The notes beneath the pieces were generated by a model. The model searched no databases and was not told where the DNA came from. It worked only from the letters and a program-made list of their open reading frames with translations. Both the position numbers and the translations under genes were made by a program. A DNA stretch of 64,000 nucleotides. It comes from Cephalotrichum gorgonifer. Its lineage: Eukaryota > Ascomycota > Sordariomycetes > Microascales > Microascaceae. Positions 11,342 to 22,094 of the stretch are shown here, one piece after another. Numbering within the stretch: the first letter of the stretch is position 1; the number at the start of each line of letters is the position of its first letter. The stretch lies in NCBI GenBank assembly GCA_900312665.1, contig ONZQ02000001.1:3848337-3912336 (forward strand). The letters run 5' to 3'.

Positions 11342-11862
11342 ACTTTGCCCCCCCCCCCCCTTTTATGTCGTCACTTTTTCTCTAGCCTCTTTTTATTTTC
11401 ACTGGGTCTTTGGGAAGGCGTGGTAAAAAATGGAACACGGAATTTCAATTAGGACTGCTGAAAGTAAATATTGGACAAAGTCCTTCGTAGGCGTGAGAAG
11501 CTGGGACTGCGTCTAACCGCTTCGCCGCACGTAGTGCTCTGCGTTCTCAGAGGCTTATACAAACCGGTATAGTGGGCGCGAGATGGTCTGTTCTGCGTGT
11601 GTGCCAATTTTACGGGGAAACTAGAAACGCAAAGCGCAGAATTCAATGAAGTTGGCACGCTCCAGCTAACACAAGCGGTGTGGTCAGAAGAGAGGTAAAA
11701 CGACCCCGCCATCTACAGGCCGGCCCAGAAAGGAATTCGTGACGCTACATGACGGTTTCACGTCTCATAGTACGAGAACAGTGATCCCGAATCTAATGTA
11801 CAAGAGATTACAATCTGTACGAAGCGCCCCATCTCGGCCTAGTAGAAGAATCCTAGGCACCC
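11342..11862. other. Convergent 3' flanks of SPC3 and XRN1
   Basis: No gene seen. A 13-nt C run lies at about 11348-11360 just after the SPC3 stop. The remainder is ordinary sequence between two genes that end toward each other. Confidence 0.6.
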
Positions 11863-14800
11863 CTAGGCCGCAGGACTCCCATTAGGCACTCCTCCCCTAC
11901 CACCCCTAGGAGACGCCCTCCCCCTCGGTCCACCGCGACCACGGCCCCTCCCCCTGCCGTGCTGGCCTCCCGTGGCATTGAGGCTCGCCGGCGGCGGCAC
12001 ACGCGCATACTGTCCCTCTCCAGCGGGCGTGACCGAGGGCGATGCCCCGTCCGTCCCCTGCGGACCGACGTTGGGCCTGCCGCCCCGACCCCTCCCGCCG
12101 CCGTTGGCGCCGCGGGATGGTCCTCCGCGGGGAGCATGACCTCCCTGCTGTTGGGGAGGTCCCTGATGCGGGCTTGGAGAGTTTCCAGGATGAGGCCTGT
12201 AGGCGAGATTATTTTGCCCATGCTGCTGGCCGCGACCCCTTCCTCGGCCATTGACCGCCCCCCGCCACGTTCCCCGGAGCGGGCCCGGCGGCGGTGCATC
12301 TCGGTACTGTGGCATGCCGGTTGTAGCCTCGGAGCTCGTGGTAAGCGCCGGCACCGGCTTGACGGAGTTCCGACCGAGCGCCGCCTTTGAGCCCGACACA
12401 ACCTGCTTGTTCGACGTGTTGAGCACGGATGAGGCCGAGACGGTCTGTCCTCGGAACGGGGGCGTGCGGCCGCCGAGCGTGTTCCCGCTCATGAAGGTCT
12501 GGTCCCAGACAATGTCGAGCAGGAGGGCGGTAGCCGTGCGAGAGATCCCCACGACCGTACCCCTGATCCCCAGGGGGACCTTGCCCGCGGCGGAGACGTA
12601 CGTGACGCGGTCTCCGAGGGCGAACTTCTGGTTGTTCAGGAGTAGCTCGATATCAGACGGCTTCAGAATCGCCGTCCTCGGCACCCCCTTCATCGCCTTC
12701 ATTATCGGGTCCTTGGCGAGGTCCAGTGCCTTCTCGCCAACGGCCGCAAGGCCCCCCACAACCTCCGAGTCCAGCTGTTCCGCTTCTAGGGGGACCCGCT
12801 CCAGCTTGTTAACGCCCTGCTGCTTGAGCCACGCCCCGATCTCCTTGATCCTGGTACCCGGCGCCTTCTCGTCGGGCCACAGGTCGGTCTCGGACACATC
12901 ACTCCTGACGGCGACCCTGTGCATCGCGGCGAAGAAGTCCGGGAATGTGACCATGAAGTTCGCAATCAGCTGGATGGCCGTGTTACTGAACTCCCAGCCT
13001 GACGACGACTTCTGCGAGTATCCCAGGACCTTCTGGCCCTTGCCAGCGAACTTGAGGTTCAGCCCCAGGTTGACCTTCAACCCGCCAATGGTGTTGACCT
13101 GGTACGAGGACGTGATCTTGCTGAGAACGAGGGCGTCTATACCTAGCCTCTTCGCCACGGCGTATGAGGGCACGTAGCGGTTGCTGAGGGACGCCTCGTG
13201 GATGATCTGCTTGGCGAAGTCCGGCTCCTTGTGCCGCTGCACTGACAGGTTGATTTCCGCCTTGTTGTTCGAGTGCCCCGTCACCACTAGCGGGCGCCCA
13301 AAGCCGTATTCACCTAAGAAGAACCCCTGGGTGCCGATCGGGAACTCCTCCTCGATGGGAACCGCTGCTTTCTCGATGAAGCGTTCGTCTTGGTTGATGA
13401 CATCATCCACAATGGTCTGGGTCGAATAGATGCTCCTGAGGCTGGGGTTTTCGCCGTATTCCTTGATAAGCGCACCGGCCTCCGTCTTCACGAGACCCTT
13501 CAGCATATGGACGTAAACTAGACACTCCACAGTGCCAATGGTGATGCCGAGCCGCCTGGCATGCCAGTTCTCAATGTAGTTTGCCTCCTTGGCGAATTCG
13601 TCAATCTCCTTGGGGGTACGGTTGGTTTGGATGACGCTCTTTCCATCAGGTCCGAGCTCGTAGTTGAAGTGGGAGTCCGACACCTTGATAATCTTCGCCT
13701 CCTGGAGGAAGGGGTAGCCAACGAAGCATTTCTGGCCCAGTCTTTGTTTCCCGTACTCGACATTGGCCCTCGCTTCTGAGTCCAAGAGTGTGATGATCAT
13801 GCTGGGATTCCTGCTCTCGGATTGGAAAACATTGATGCCGTACCCCGACACCAAGGCGCCCTCGTACGGTAGGGTGTGCAGGGTCGGGAATCCGGCCAAA
13901 GCCTCATCGTTCAGCTTTGCGCCCTCGACGAGGCCGGGCCTGTACTCAAGACCTTCGGTATCGGGCATGTCAAAGATGTTCTCGACGCAGTGACAAGAAG
14001 GCAAGTCCGGGAATACGCCCACCATTGACGACGGGTAAACAAAATTGACGTCCGCCGAGTAGGTGAACTTGAGTGCGACGCCAAACTGGTTTCGGTCATC
14101 CTCATCCTTCGATAGGAGCTTGTTCTTCGGCTCCATTGCTGCCAGCAACCTGGCTTCATCGATGAAGGGGATTTTGACCACGGCCTCCCAGTCCATCTTC
14201 TTCCCGTTCATATCCAACTCAAAGTCCCTAGGGTAAAAGTCGAAGATTGGAGAATTGGGATCCGTCATTAGATCCCAGTATACCTTGGGCACAATGGACT
14301 TGCTGCGGTCGGGCAATACTCCCATCAGTTGCTCATAGGGCTTGAACGGCACGCCCTTTTTGAAGTTTAGGTTTGCGCCGAGGCCCTTGACGACATCTGC
14401 GATTCCATATTAGCATGACCGTCTGGGATCTTGGGAGCTCCTGAGAGGGATAAGAGGAGATTGGACATACCCGAGGTGAGAGGAGAGTAGTGGTATCTGT
14501 AGAACCACGGCCAGGAAGCGATGCCGCGGTAGTAGTAGTACAGTACCCACTGGAGCCCTTCGACGTAGTTCTCACAGAGCTTGACGAGCTCTGTGTCGTA
14601 CGACTCGAGAGGCCACTCGAATTTCTGTAAATAGTACTTGGCTTTCCAGGCCTTGTACTTGTCCTGGTAAGTCTTTTCGTAGTTGGCCTGGGCCAGCTCC
14701 GAGGAAACGTCAACCACCATTGCTCGATCGTACTGCTTGACAACTCGGAAAACAGCAACATTCGCTTCTTCGTCGTCGTCGTCCTCCTCGTCCTCTGCGT

Positions 14801-16378
14801 CGCTGCTCTTAGCAGGAAACTGAATGACAAGGTTCCGCTTGCCATCGTCGTCCTCTTGCGTGGACCACTGAAGGCGGAGGGTTTCAGCAAGTGTCGTAAC
14901 GAAATGACGGTCTTCCGCATTCAGACCCGAGCCAAGATCCAGCTGTTTTGAGGACCTATTGCTGATGAAGGGCTTAATCTTCTTCTTCCAAAGCTCCTTC
15001 TGCGAACTGGTGATAACCAATTGACCCTTTGACGTCTTCTTCTTGGTGCCAAGATTCCCGAGGTCGTCCTCCATCTTCTTGGCCTGGAACCACTTCTCGT
15101 TTGAGACCTCGTCCTCAAAATGATCCGCCTCTGACCGGGAGAGCTCGTTCAGTAGCACCTGAAGGCGTGGCAGGTTGATAACCCCGCGCTCGTTTAGGTA
15201 GCCCTCACATTGGGGCAGGACCTTTTTGTAGAGGCCAAACATGTGCGCCAATGCGCCCTCGTTGATATGAAGCCATGGGAGGTTGGGCAGGAAATCGTTT
15301 CCAACAAAGAAGGCCATGAGGATAAAATCGTCGATGACATTCTCGAGGTCGAAGGGGAAGCTCAAGGCGCCATCGGCCTTGAGTTCCTGGAACTCCAATT
15401 CCAAGTACTCGCGCACAATACACAAGTGTAAAAGATAAAAGTTCTGGTGCTCCAACTCCTTAGACTTGGTCTTGGAGGCGCGGCCAAAGGTGACCTCTTC
15501 TCGGAGGAGACAGAAATGAGGATCATGGCTGAGCAGCCCCAGCATGATAAGATCTGCGTCCAGTCCGTAGAGGCAGTGGCGGATATCCGGGCTGTAATCC
15601 GGCTGGGCTTTCGCATTCCGGATGTACTCCATGATCTTGTGCTCACCCTCTCCAGGAACCTCGTGGCCAGATAGAATGACTTCACACTGCTGCCAATCGG
15701 TGTCCTCGGACACCTTCTTGTTAATGAAGTACTTGAGCTGGTGGCTTAGTTTGGCCATGAACGCGGTTCCTAAGGCTCGAGTTAGCTAACAAAGTAGACA
15801 TTGTTGGTGGTGGACAGGACATACCCGGCGTGATACAGTTGCTGTCAAAAGGAGGCTCTTTTGGCAGCTCAACGCCCTCTTTTATGGCCTTTTCCTGGGC
15901 CTGTTCAACTTCTAGCGCGGTCCTAAACCTCCGGGCTCTCTGTTGGTTCATCTTTGCGCGGGGGGCAACGCCATCGATGGCCATGTAGAACACTTGCTTG
16001 GGCTTAATCTTCCCAAATAAGTGCTCGATATAGTTGAAAATGCGAATGAACATCTCCTCTTCGCTGAGACGGAAGCTGACATCCTCACCAGCATCTTTGT
16101 GGGTACAGTTGTGGATGATTCCATTCATGTCAAGCTAATCAAGAATGACGAGGTTAGAGACGGGTTTGTTGGGCTGGCCACGAGTACACGGGTGACGCGT
16201 TCAGGGAGGGTCCATACGTATAGGCAATCAAACTCAGGGATTCGGTTCTCGGCGATGAGCTGCGAGATGCCCGGATACCGCTCCGAGATCCATCGGAAGA
16301 ACTTGGGTACACTAGACCGCGCGCGCACATTAGCTCCTGGATGATCGACCTTCGGAAGCGGATGGAAACATACCCCAT
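11863..16378 (-). CDS. XRN1: 5'-3' exoribonuclease 1 (XRN1/KEM1)
   Basis: Five coding exons on the minus strand: 16374-16378, 16218-16311, 15825-16134, 14471-15769, 11863-14396, giving 1413 residues. The first coding exon is only ATGGG; its splice makes the invariant start MGVPKFFRWISERYP. The catalytic Mg-binding acidic residues of the XRN family are present: D35 in LDMNG, D87 in AIDGVAPRAK, E177/E179 in GEGEHKIMEYIR, D207/D209 in YGLDADLIMLGL and D295 in VGNDFLP. D1-D4 and SH3-like domains follow, then an RGG/GRGRG-rich disordered tail with P and Q. This is the cytoplasmic enzyme that degrades decapped mRNA; length and tail separate it from nuclear Rat1. It is divergently arranged with HAT2, sharing about 0.9 kb of promoter. 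Nothing suggests inactivation. Confidence 0.96.
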
Positions 16379-17312
16379 GATGGCTCCTGGGCGCGTATGG
16401 ATTTGTGTGGGTGTGGGTGTGTGCGGGCGACCTGTCTAGACTTGATCGCAGAGCAAATGAGAAGCTGGGGAGTAGGCGACACTCGTTGAGAGAGGAGGCG
16501 GCGGAGAGAATGGTCGTAGAGAAGCGAAATGTTGATAGAAGTCGATATCAGATCAGAGGAAATAAATCATGAAGCGGTCGCTGGCAATGCTTCCTTTTCT
16601 AAAGGTGGCAAGTAGAAACGGCTTTTGGTCGTTAGATCCAGGCGCAGTCGCGCGGCGTGATGACTCTTCGGTCAGATCTAGATGCGATGACACCAAGTAT
16701 GAAAGGATACTGAGCTCGGGCTCCCCAGTCATAAAAGAGGTCTATACCAGTATTGGACCCTGTAGAAGCTTAGGAAAAAAAGATTCGATGGATCGTCGGT
16801 GATGCGGTCCAGGTATGCTTCGGAGGCCTTTCGCATCAAGCTGCTGGCGTCGTGGGGCAGGCGAGCTCGGACGGAAGTACTTCGGAAGCTGGTAGTGTGG
16901 GGCAGAGTTGGGTGGTACTGTAAGGCAAGGACCCAGTCACCTCAGCCAGTACTCCGTACCTGGGAGAACAAGTAATAGTCGCGGGGCTGTCCATGTGGAG
17001 CAATTTGAACATTGAAAAAACGTACCCACCTCATAAAGTACATCCGCAACGCCACACTCACTCCATTGAACTAGGTGGCTGGGGTTGCGTGCGCCTCGTG
17101 GGAGTCCACTTAACGCGTTGCATCGATCTGAGCTCATCCACAAACCGCGACGACGATCCCACCACGAGAAGCCACACGCAACTCCATCGTTTTGCATCGA
17201 TACACTTGTTCCCACCCGCAAACCGCGTCGGCACGACCCCTACACTTCCCATTACGTTAGGTTCTTCAAACATAATTTCCTTCATTTGTTTCCGACCAAC
17301 CTGTGTCAAACA
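16379..17312. promoter_or_regulatory. Divergent promoter region of XRN1 and HAT2
   Basis: 934 bp between two divergent starts, with no supported ORF. It contains a GTGTGG-rich stretch just upstream of XRN1 (near 16400) and an AGTACTCCGTAC word near 16950. A C/T-rich leader precedes the HAT2 start. No clear TATA box was seen. Confidence 0.55.
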
Positions 17313-19159
17313 ATGGCTCCAGCGCAGGCTGAAGATCCCGTTGATGACGGTATGTGTTGAACTCGGCACGCGAGAGAGAGGTGGATGTGATTTCAAGACA
17401 TGAGATTTCATGTCGCGAATCCACAGCCATCTTACTCTTCCGTCGCTTTCCATTTATCATGTTACTATGTGATATTGGCTCTTCCCCCCAATCTCCCAGT
17501 CTTACAGGGCGACGCAACCGGAGACCCGAGTGCTAACTTTGACTCGGTAGTCGACATGGCGACGTTTGACGACGATGAGAATGATGAGAACAGGATCATC
17601 AATGAAGGTATGAGGATGTCCCCGCTCCATTTGCAGAATATCTTACTCACTCAGCATACATGTAGAGTACAAAACATGGAAGAAGAATAGCCCTTTCCTC
17701 TATGACATGATCCTTAGGTACATCGCAGTTTTGCCCATTCGCTGGCATATTCCAATGCTGTTCGGCTCTAACAACCCATAGCACGGCCCTTGAGTGGCCC
17801 ACTCTCACCACGCAGTGGTTCCCCGATGTCAAGGAGCCCGAGGACAGGAACGTCCGGATCCATCGCCTCCTCATCGGGACCCATACCTCGGACGACAAGC
17901 CGAACTATGTTCAGATCGCCGAGGTGGAGATTCCCAAGCCCGCCGAGCCGGGCACCGAGGACTACGACGAGGATCGGGGCGAGGTTGGTGGCTACGGCAA
18001 GGCCGGGGATGCGGCCAAGATCAAGTTCAGTATCACTCAGAAGATCGACCACCCGGGCGAGGTCAACAAAGCCCGGTATCAACCGCAGAATCCCGATATC
18101 CTGGCGACCATGTGCATCGACGGCAAGATTCTCATCTTCGATCGCACGAAGCACTCGAGCCAGCCGTCGGGCAAAGTCAGCCCGCAGATAGAGCTCCACG
18201 GACACCGCGCGGAGGGCTTCGGGCTCAGCTGGAACCCGCATGAGGCCGGCAAGCTAGCCTCCGGGAGTGAAGACCAGACCGTTTGTCTATGGTGAGTGGC
18301 CCGTGGTGGTGCCCCGTCCTAGACAACGCGGTATTCTAGAAGTCTTGGCAGATGTTGGCTTCCTATTGTATTTACTGACCCACATCTCTAGGGATCTACA
18401 AAACGTCCAGGCCAACAACAACATACTGAAGCCGGCTCGGAAGTATACCCATCACAAGCACGTTGTCAACGATGTCCAGTACCACCCTTTCAACAAGAAC
18501 TTCATCGGCACAGTCTCGGACGACCTGACGATGCAAATCATCGATGTCCGCCGACCCGAGACTGATAGGTCGGCACTCACGGCGAAGAACGGCCACACCG
18601 ACGCCATTAACTCTCTCGGGTTCAGTCCCACGAGCGAGTATCTGTTCGCGACCGCGTCGGGGGACAAGACCATCGGCATCTGGGATATTCGGAATGTGAA
18701 GGATAAGGTGCACACACTCGAGGGCCACAATGACGCTGTCACGTCGCTCAGCTGGCACCCCACTGAGCCAGGTATAATCGGATCTGGCAGTTACGATCGA
18801 CGCATCATTTTCTGGGATCTCTCCAAGGTTGGCGAGGAACAATTGCCTGATGATCAAGAGGATGGCCCGCCAGAGCTGTAAGTTCTTACCATTCATTATC
18901 CCTCATCCGGAGAGCTCACCCCTTGCCGCGGCGAGTGGGCGCTGGTCTGTTCTGCATCAATCTCAGAAACTAACTGATCTACAGTTTGTTCATGCATGGA
19001 GGCCACACCAACCACCTGGCTGACTTCAGCTGGAACCTGAACGACCCCTGGCTCGTCTGCAGCGCGGCGGAAGATAACCTACTCCAAATTTGGAAGGTAG
19101 CCGACGCGATTGTCCACACGCACGATCCAGAGCTGCCCATCGAGGAACTCCACTCCTAG
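17313..19159 (+). CDS. HAT2: Histone acetyltransferase type B subunit 2 / RbAp48-type WD40 histone chaperone
   Basis: Six exons: 17313-17349, 17500-17607, 17666-17717, 17782-18291, 18392-18877, 18985-19159, giving 455 residues. For exon 2, the acceptor at 17498-17499 is the one that keeps frame; the next AG (17506-17507) leads to a stop. The N-terminal histone H4-binding helix is present (EEYKTWKKNSPFLYDMI), followed by seven WD40 repeats with WD/ID/IW ends (e.g. HGHRAEGFGLSWNP, GHTDAINSLGFSPTS, GHNDAVTSLSWHP, GGHTNHLADFSWN). In Sordariomycetes one protein of this family serves as Hat2 and as p55/CAC-3-like chaperone in CAF-1 and other chromatin complexes. It acts in nucleus and cytoplasm on newly made histone H4. 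An unusual in-frame extension follows the TAG stop; see findings. Confidence 0.95.
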
Positions 19160-19245
19160 AGGGGGCTCGTCAGACGAGCAGCGCAAGGTCTGCTCCTGCT
19201 TGGCGAGGAAACAGCGGTTTCGGATGCGACAGAAAGTCTTCCACT

Positions 19246-19387
19246 GAGTGCCTCTCCGCAGCAGACGATCTCCCTACAACAGAGTGCCTCTCCACAGCAG
19301 ACTATCTCTCTACAACGGAGTGCCTCTCCACAGCAGACTGCCTCTCTACAACAGAGTCCCTCTCCACAACATAGTCCCTCTCCAACT
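19246..19387 (+). repeat. 36-bp tandem repeat, about 3.9 copies
   Basis: Units begin at 19246, 19282 and 19318 with GAGTGCCTCTCC, and a diverged partial unit begins at 19354. The first three units are exactly 36 bp with few substitutions. Because the period is a multiple of three, every frame carries a 12-residue repeat; in the HAT2 frame it reads SASPQQT(I/A)SLQ(Q/R). Confidence 0.9.
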
Positions 19388-19787
19388 AGTAGTCATATCA
19401 ATTCCCCCGTGAGCGATCCCGCCGGCTCACCTGAGGTACCCGACCGATTTTAGTAGCAAGATGTCTGAGGGCCTAGGCAGTACGTCCGGATCTGGGGGTG
19501 GTGGCCCCATCTTCAATACCCCGTTATCGATTTACCTTCGACCCTGCTTTTATTAGCAGACATTGTACGATACCATTCAGCCCCGACTGGCTTTCCGGAT
19601 GATGGGATAGCATACTCGGGGCGTGGTACCCTTGGTTGAACATATAAAATTACCAATAAGAGAGAGTATGAACAACTTCGCTATTTGACAGATCGGGAAT
19701 TCAATCCCTTGTTGTCTTTCCGCTTCTACAAAGTTAACTCGATTGTGGCCTTGAGTCACCGCTATCCGTTCTGCGCACAGGTGCAGG

Positions 19788-19834
19788 TCCAGTCCCAGTC
19801 CCAGTCCCAGTCCCAGTCCCAGTCCCAGTCCCAG
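19788..19834 (+). repeat. TCCCAG hexamer tandem repeat, about 8 copies
   Basis: A nearly perfect run of the hexamer TCCCAG (equivalently CAGTCC) in the region upstream of the F-box-like gene, about 250 bp before its start codon. It has the form of a length-variable microsatellite. Confidence 0.9.
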
Positions 19835-19987
19835 GGCGCTCTTTCCTATCTTAGTTCCAGTACTCTTCGCGCCGGTCCTTCCCAGTCATGTGGTTATGCT
19901 TTGTTTCGCTTTGATTCTGCTCCAGCCCTCTCTCTCCCTTTCTAGATCGGGAGTGCAGAAGACGCGCCTCCTAGTACTCCTCCTCCC

Positions 19988-19993
19988 TTATAA
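19988..19993 (+). promoter_or_regulatory. TATA-like element of the F-box-like gene
   Basis: TTATAA 88 bp before the start codon at 20082, in a C/T-rich context. Placement suits a core promoter element; not proven. Confidence 0.35.
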
Positions 19994-20081
19994 CCTCCTT
20001 CCCCCTCCGCTGACGTCTCATCACAACTAGAACCTCACGTCATAACCCACCCTAACTCATGAGCTCCCAGCTCGTACTACA

Positions 20082-22094
20082 ATGGACGACTTCGACGCCA
20101 TCGCCCAGGCCGAGCTTGCGGCGCTGCTCGCTAACAGTGATCCCAATAACCCTGTGACTCCCACACAGCTCGCCGAGGCCATCAAGCGCTACGCCCAGGA
20201 GCAGCTTGCCCAGCTGCCCCCGTCTGAGGAGTCAGTCGAACAGCAGGGCATCCATGCCAACAGGGCATATGTCGACGAAGCCCTCGAGAGAGGCATCGAC
20301 CTCATCGTCGAGATGGTGGACGGGAATCCGCACCAGAGAGTCAAGTTTAGCGAGGAGAACATCCAAAAGTACTTTGGCGGCGAAGACCCGTGGCTAGCTC
20401 CCCGCCCTCGTGATGACTGCAGCCGTCCTCCGCCCGGGCACAACGGGTTCGACATCATCAGGGCTATATCCGGATACCCCTTCATCACGGCTCACCTGGG
20501 ACTCTTCCTCCACCCGAGGGATCTCATCAAGCTCTACTCCATCAGCCGGGACTTCCACAGCGCCATAGATAGCCACCTTCTCTCGTCTATCGTCGTCTGG
20601 CTCAGGAGGAAGGCTCCGAACGCCGTCTCCGACTTTCCATTCAAGCTCTACGGCGACTCGACGACCCGAGATCCCGCCGGACGCACGTTTGCCTACGAGA
20701 TGCAGGCCCCGATCGCCAGCCACCCCTTGACCAACACAACTCGCATCGTCCCCACGCTCCGCTGGTACCACATGGTCATAGGCCGAGAGCGCTACGTCCA
20801 GCAGATAATCGCCTTCATGGCGAGGGCCGGGCACAGGCTCCCCAGGACCATGGCCACGACGCTCAAGCGCATCTGGCTGATCATGGACGTCGCGAGCAAT
20901 AGCGGAAGGGTGGGCTTTATGAAGAACCAGAGGTTCTGGACAAATACCGACCTGTACAACGCCCAGATGTTCTGCGTCAAGCTCGACATGCTCTTCAACG
21001 ATCCCCTCCACGGGCCGTCCTCCAGCTGCATGACAAAGCTGATGCTGGGACAACGCGGTCTCTTCCCCCTCTGGCAGCTGCTGTTCCGCAGGAAGTTCAC
21101 CACCATTCCCGAAATAATCGAGCTGAAGGTGCGGTACGACTACGTCATCCACCCGGAGCACGTCCAGCTCGTGAAGATGAAAATCACGGTCCTCGAAGTC
21201 CCGTTCGAGGAGGTGGGGCGCGGCCACCGAGAGGGCTGGGGCGTCGGAGCCGCGCACCTCTTCCGCCCCGACGAGCTCGTCATGGCGGAGTCGACGCGGC
21301 GACAGCTGCACCTCGAGGACCACCTCGTGAACATGTCCCTCTGGGGCATGGCAGACTGGCGCACGGGCGCGAGCCTGATCCCCACAGAGGAGGAGATGTA
21401 CCTCAGCGATGAGGACGAGCTGCTCGAGAGGGTGGACACGACCGTCATGTACAAGATGCGGCATCCGAAGAAGGCGCGGTGGGATACCCTGACGGAGGAG
21501 GAGAAGGAGGAAATCCGGATGGAGGAGCGGCTGGAGGAGATGCAGGCCGTCAAGGTCTCGCGGTGCATCGGCTGCCCCAAGCAGGACGGCACGGTCGAGG
21601 CGCATCAGAAGGGCAGTCTGCCCGTCGTCAGGATGACGGACCGGGAGAACTACGACCTCAACTGGGAGGCTCGCCGGGGCTGGGCGTCCATGCGCATGAC
21701 GAAGGAGGAGATGGAGGAGGCGTTGGAGGAGCTGCCGCTGTACGAGCGTCAGCCGGCGGACGAGGAGCAGAGGCGGTTGGAGGTGGAGGTCAGGGACGGG
21801 CTCATGAGGGCCAAGGACATGGTGACGGAGGACGAGAAGCTGAAGGCGCAGGCGTGGTATAACTACGACGAGGACGACCTGGACTTCGACTACGAGGGGT
21901 ATGCAGCCGCTCTCGATAACGGGCTTGTGGACGAGATGGACCACGGTGGCGTGGACGAGGAGGATGTCGATGAGGGCGAGGCAGATGGCGCGGTAGGGAG
22001 TCTTCCGAGTGCCCATATTGCGGACCTTCTGCATGCGTTTGGTATCGGGGGGCAGGAGGGCGGTGCTGAGCAGATGGATGTTGACGAGGAGTAG
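20082..22094 (+). CDS. Conserved unknown protein, possible F-box-like domain
   Basis: Single exon, 670 residues, start at ACAATGGAC. I do not recognise a characterised family. Residues about 130-190 (PFITAHLGLFLHPRDLIKLY followed by SISRDFHSAIDSH) resemble the helical LxxxDLxxLxxVSRxFR pattern of F-box-like domains, but lack a leading proline-rich core and the match is weak. The middle is globular with many W and Y residues. The C-terminus from about 430 is strongly charged, with E/D/K-rich helices and an acidic tail (DELLERV, EEEKEEIRMEERLEEM, MDVDEE). A CIGCPKQD segment contains a CxxC pair at about 505-508. If F-box-like, it would bind Skp1 and recruit substrates to an SCF ligase; this is inference. 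The long open frame on the opposite strand is a codon-bias shadow. Confidence 0.75.
   Translation: MDDFDAIAQAELAALLANSDPNNPVTPTQLAEAIKRYAQEQLAQLPPSEESVEQQGIHANRAYVDEALERGIDLIVEMVDGNPHQRVKFSEENIQKYFGGEDPWLAPRPRDDCSRPPPGHNGFDIIRAISGYPFITAHLGLFLHPRDLIKLYSISRDFHSAIDSHLLSSIVVWLRRKAPNAVSDFPFKLYGDSTTRDPAGRTFAYEMQAPIASHPLTNTTRIVPTLRWYHMVIGRERYVQQIIAFMARAGHRLPRTMATTLKRIWLIMDVASNSGRVGFMKNQRFWTNTDLYNAQMFCVKLDMLFNDPLHGPSSSCMTKLMLGQRGLFPLWQLLFRRKFTTIPEIIELKVRYDYVIHPEHVQLVKMKITVLEVPFEEVGRGHREGWGVGAAHLFRPDELVMAESTRRQLHLEDHLVNMSLWGMADWRTGASLIPTEEEMYLSDEDELLERVDTTVMYKMRHPKKARWDTLTEEEKEEIRMEERLEEMQAVKVSRCIGCPKQDGTVEAHQKGSLPVVRMTDRENYDLNWEARRGWASMRMTKEEMEEALEELPLYERQPADEEQRRLEVEVRDGLMRAKDMVTEDEKLKAQAWYNYDEDDLDFDYEGYAAALDNGLVDEMDHGGVDEEDVDEGEADGAVGSLPSAHIADLLHAFGIGGQEGGAEQMDVDEE

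Larger units (their letters stand above)
19160..20081. other. HAT2 3' flank with open extension; promoter of F-box-like gene
   Basis: The first 291 bp stay open in the HAT2 frame to a TAG at 19451. The region also contains a 36-bp tandem repeat (19246-19387), a TCCCAG hexamer repeat (19788-19834) and a TTATAA element at 19988-19993. No independent gene is supported. Confidence 0.6.

Noticed and set aside
17508..17607. HAT2 exon 2 starting at 17508 (acceptor CTTACAG)
   Set aside because: This acceptor puts the exon out of frame and meets a stop; the AG eight bases upstream keeps the frame.
19090..19374. Cysteine- and threonine-rich 12-residue repeat ORF overlapping the HAT2 end
   Set aside because: It is another frame of the same 36-bp tandem repeat. 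The HAT2-frame reading is the only one linked to a real gene.
20394..22034. 546-codon open frame on the minus strand opposite the F-box-like gene
   Set aside because: It is the complement of a GC-rich coding frame, rich in L, V, H and R without domains. The plus-strand frame has the natural start and composition.
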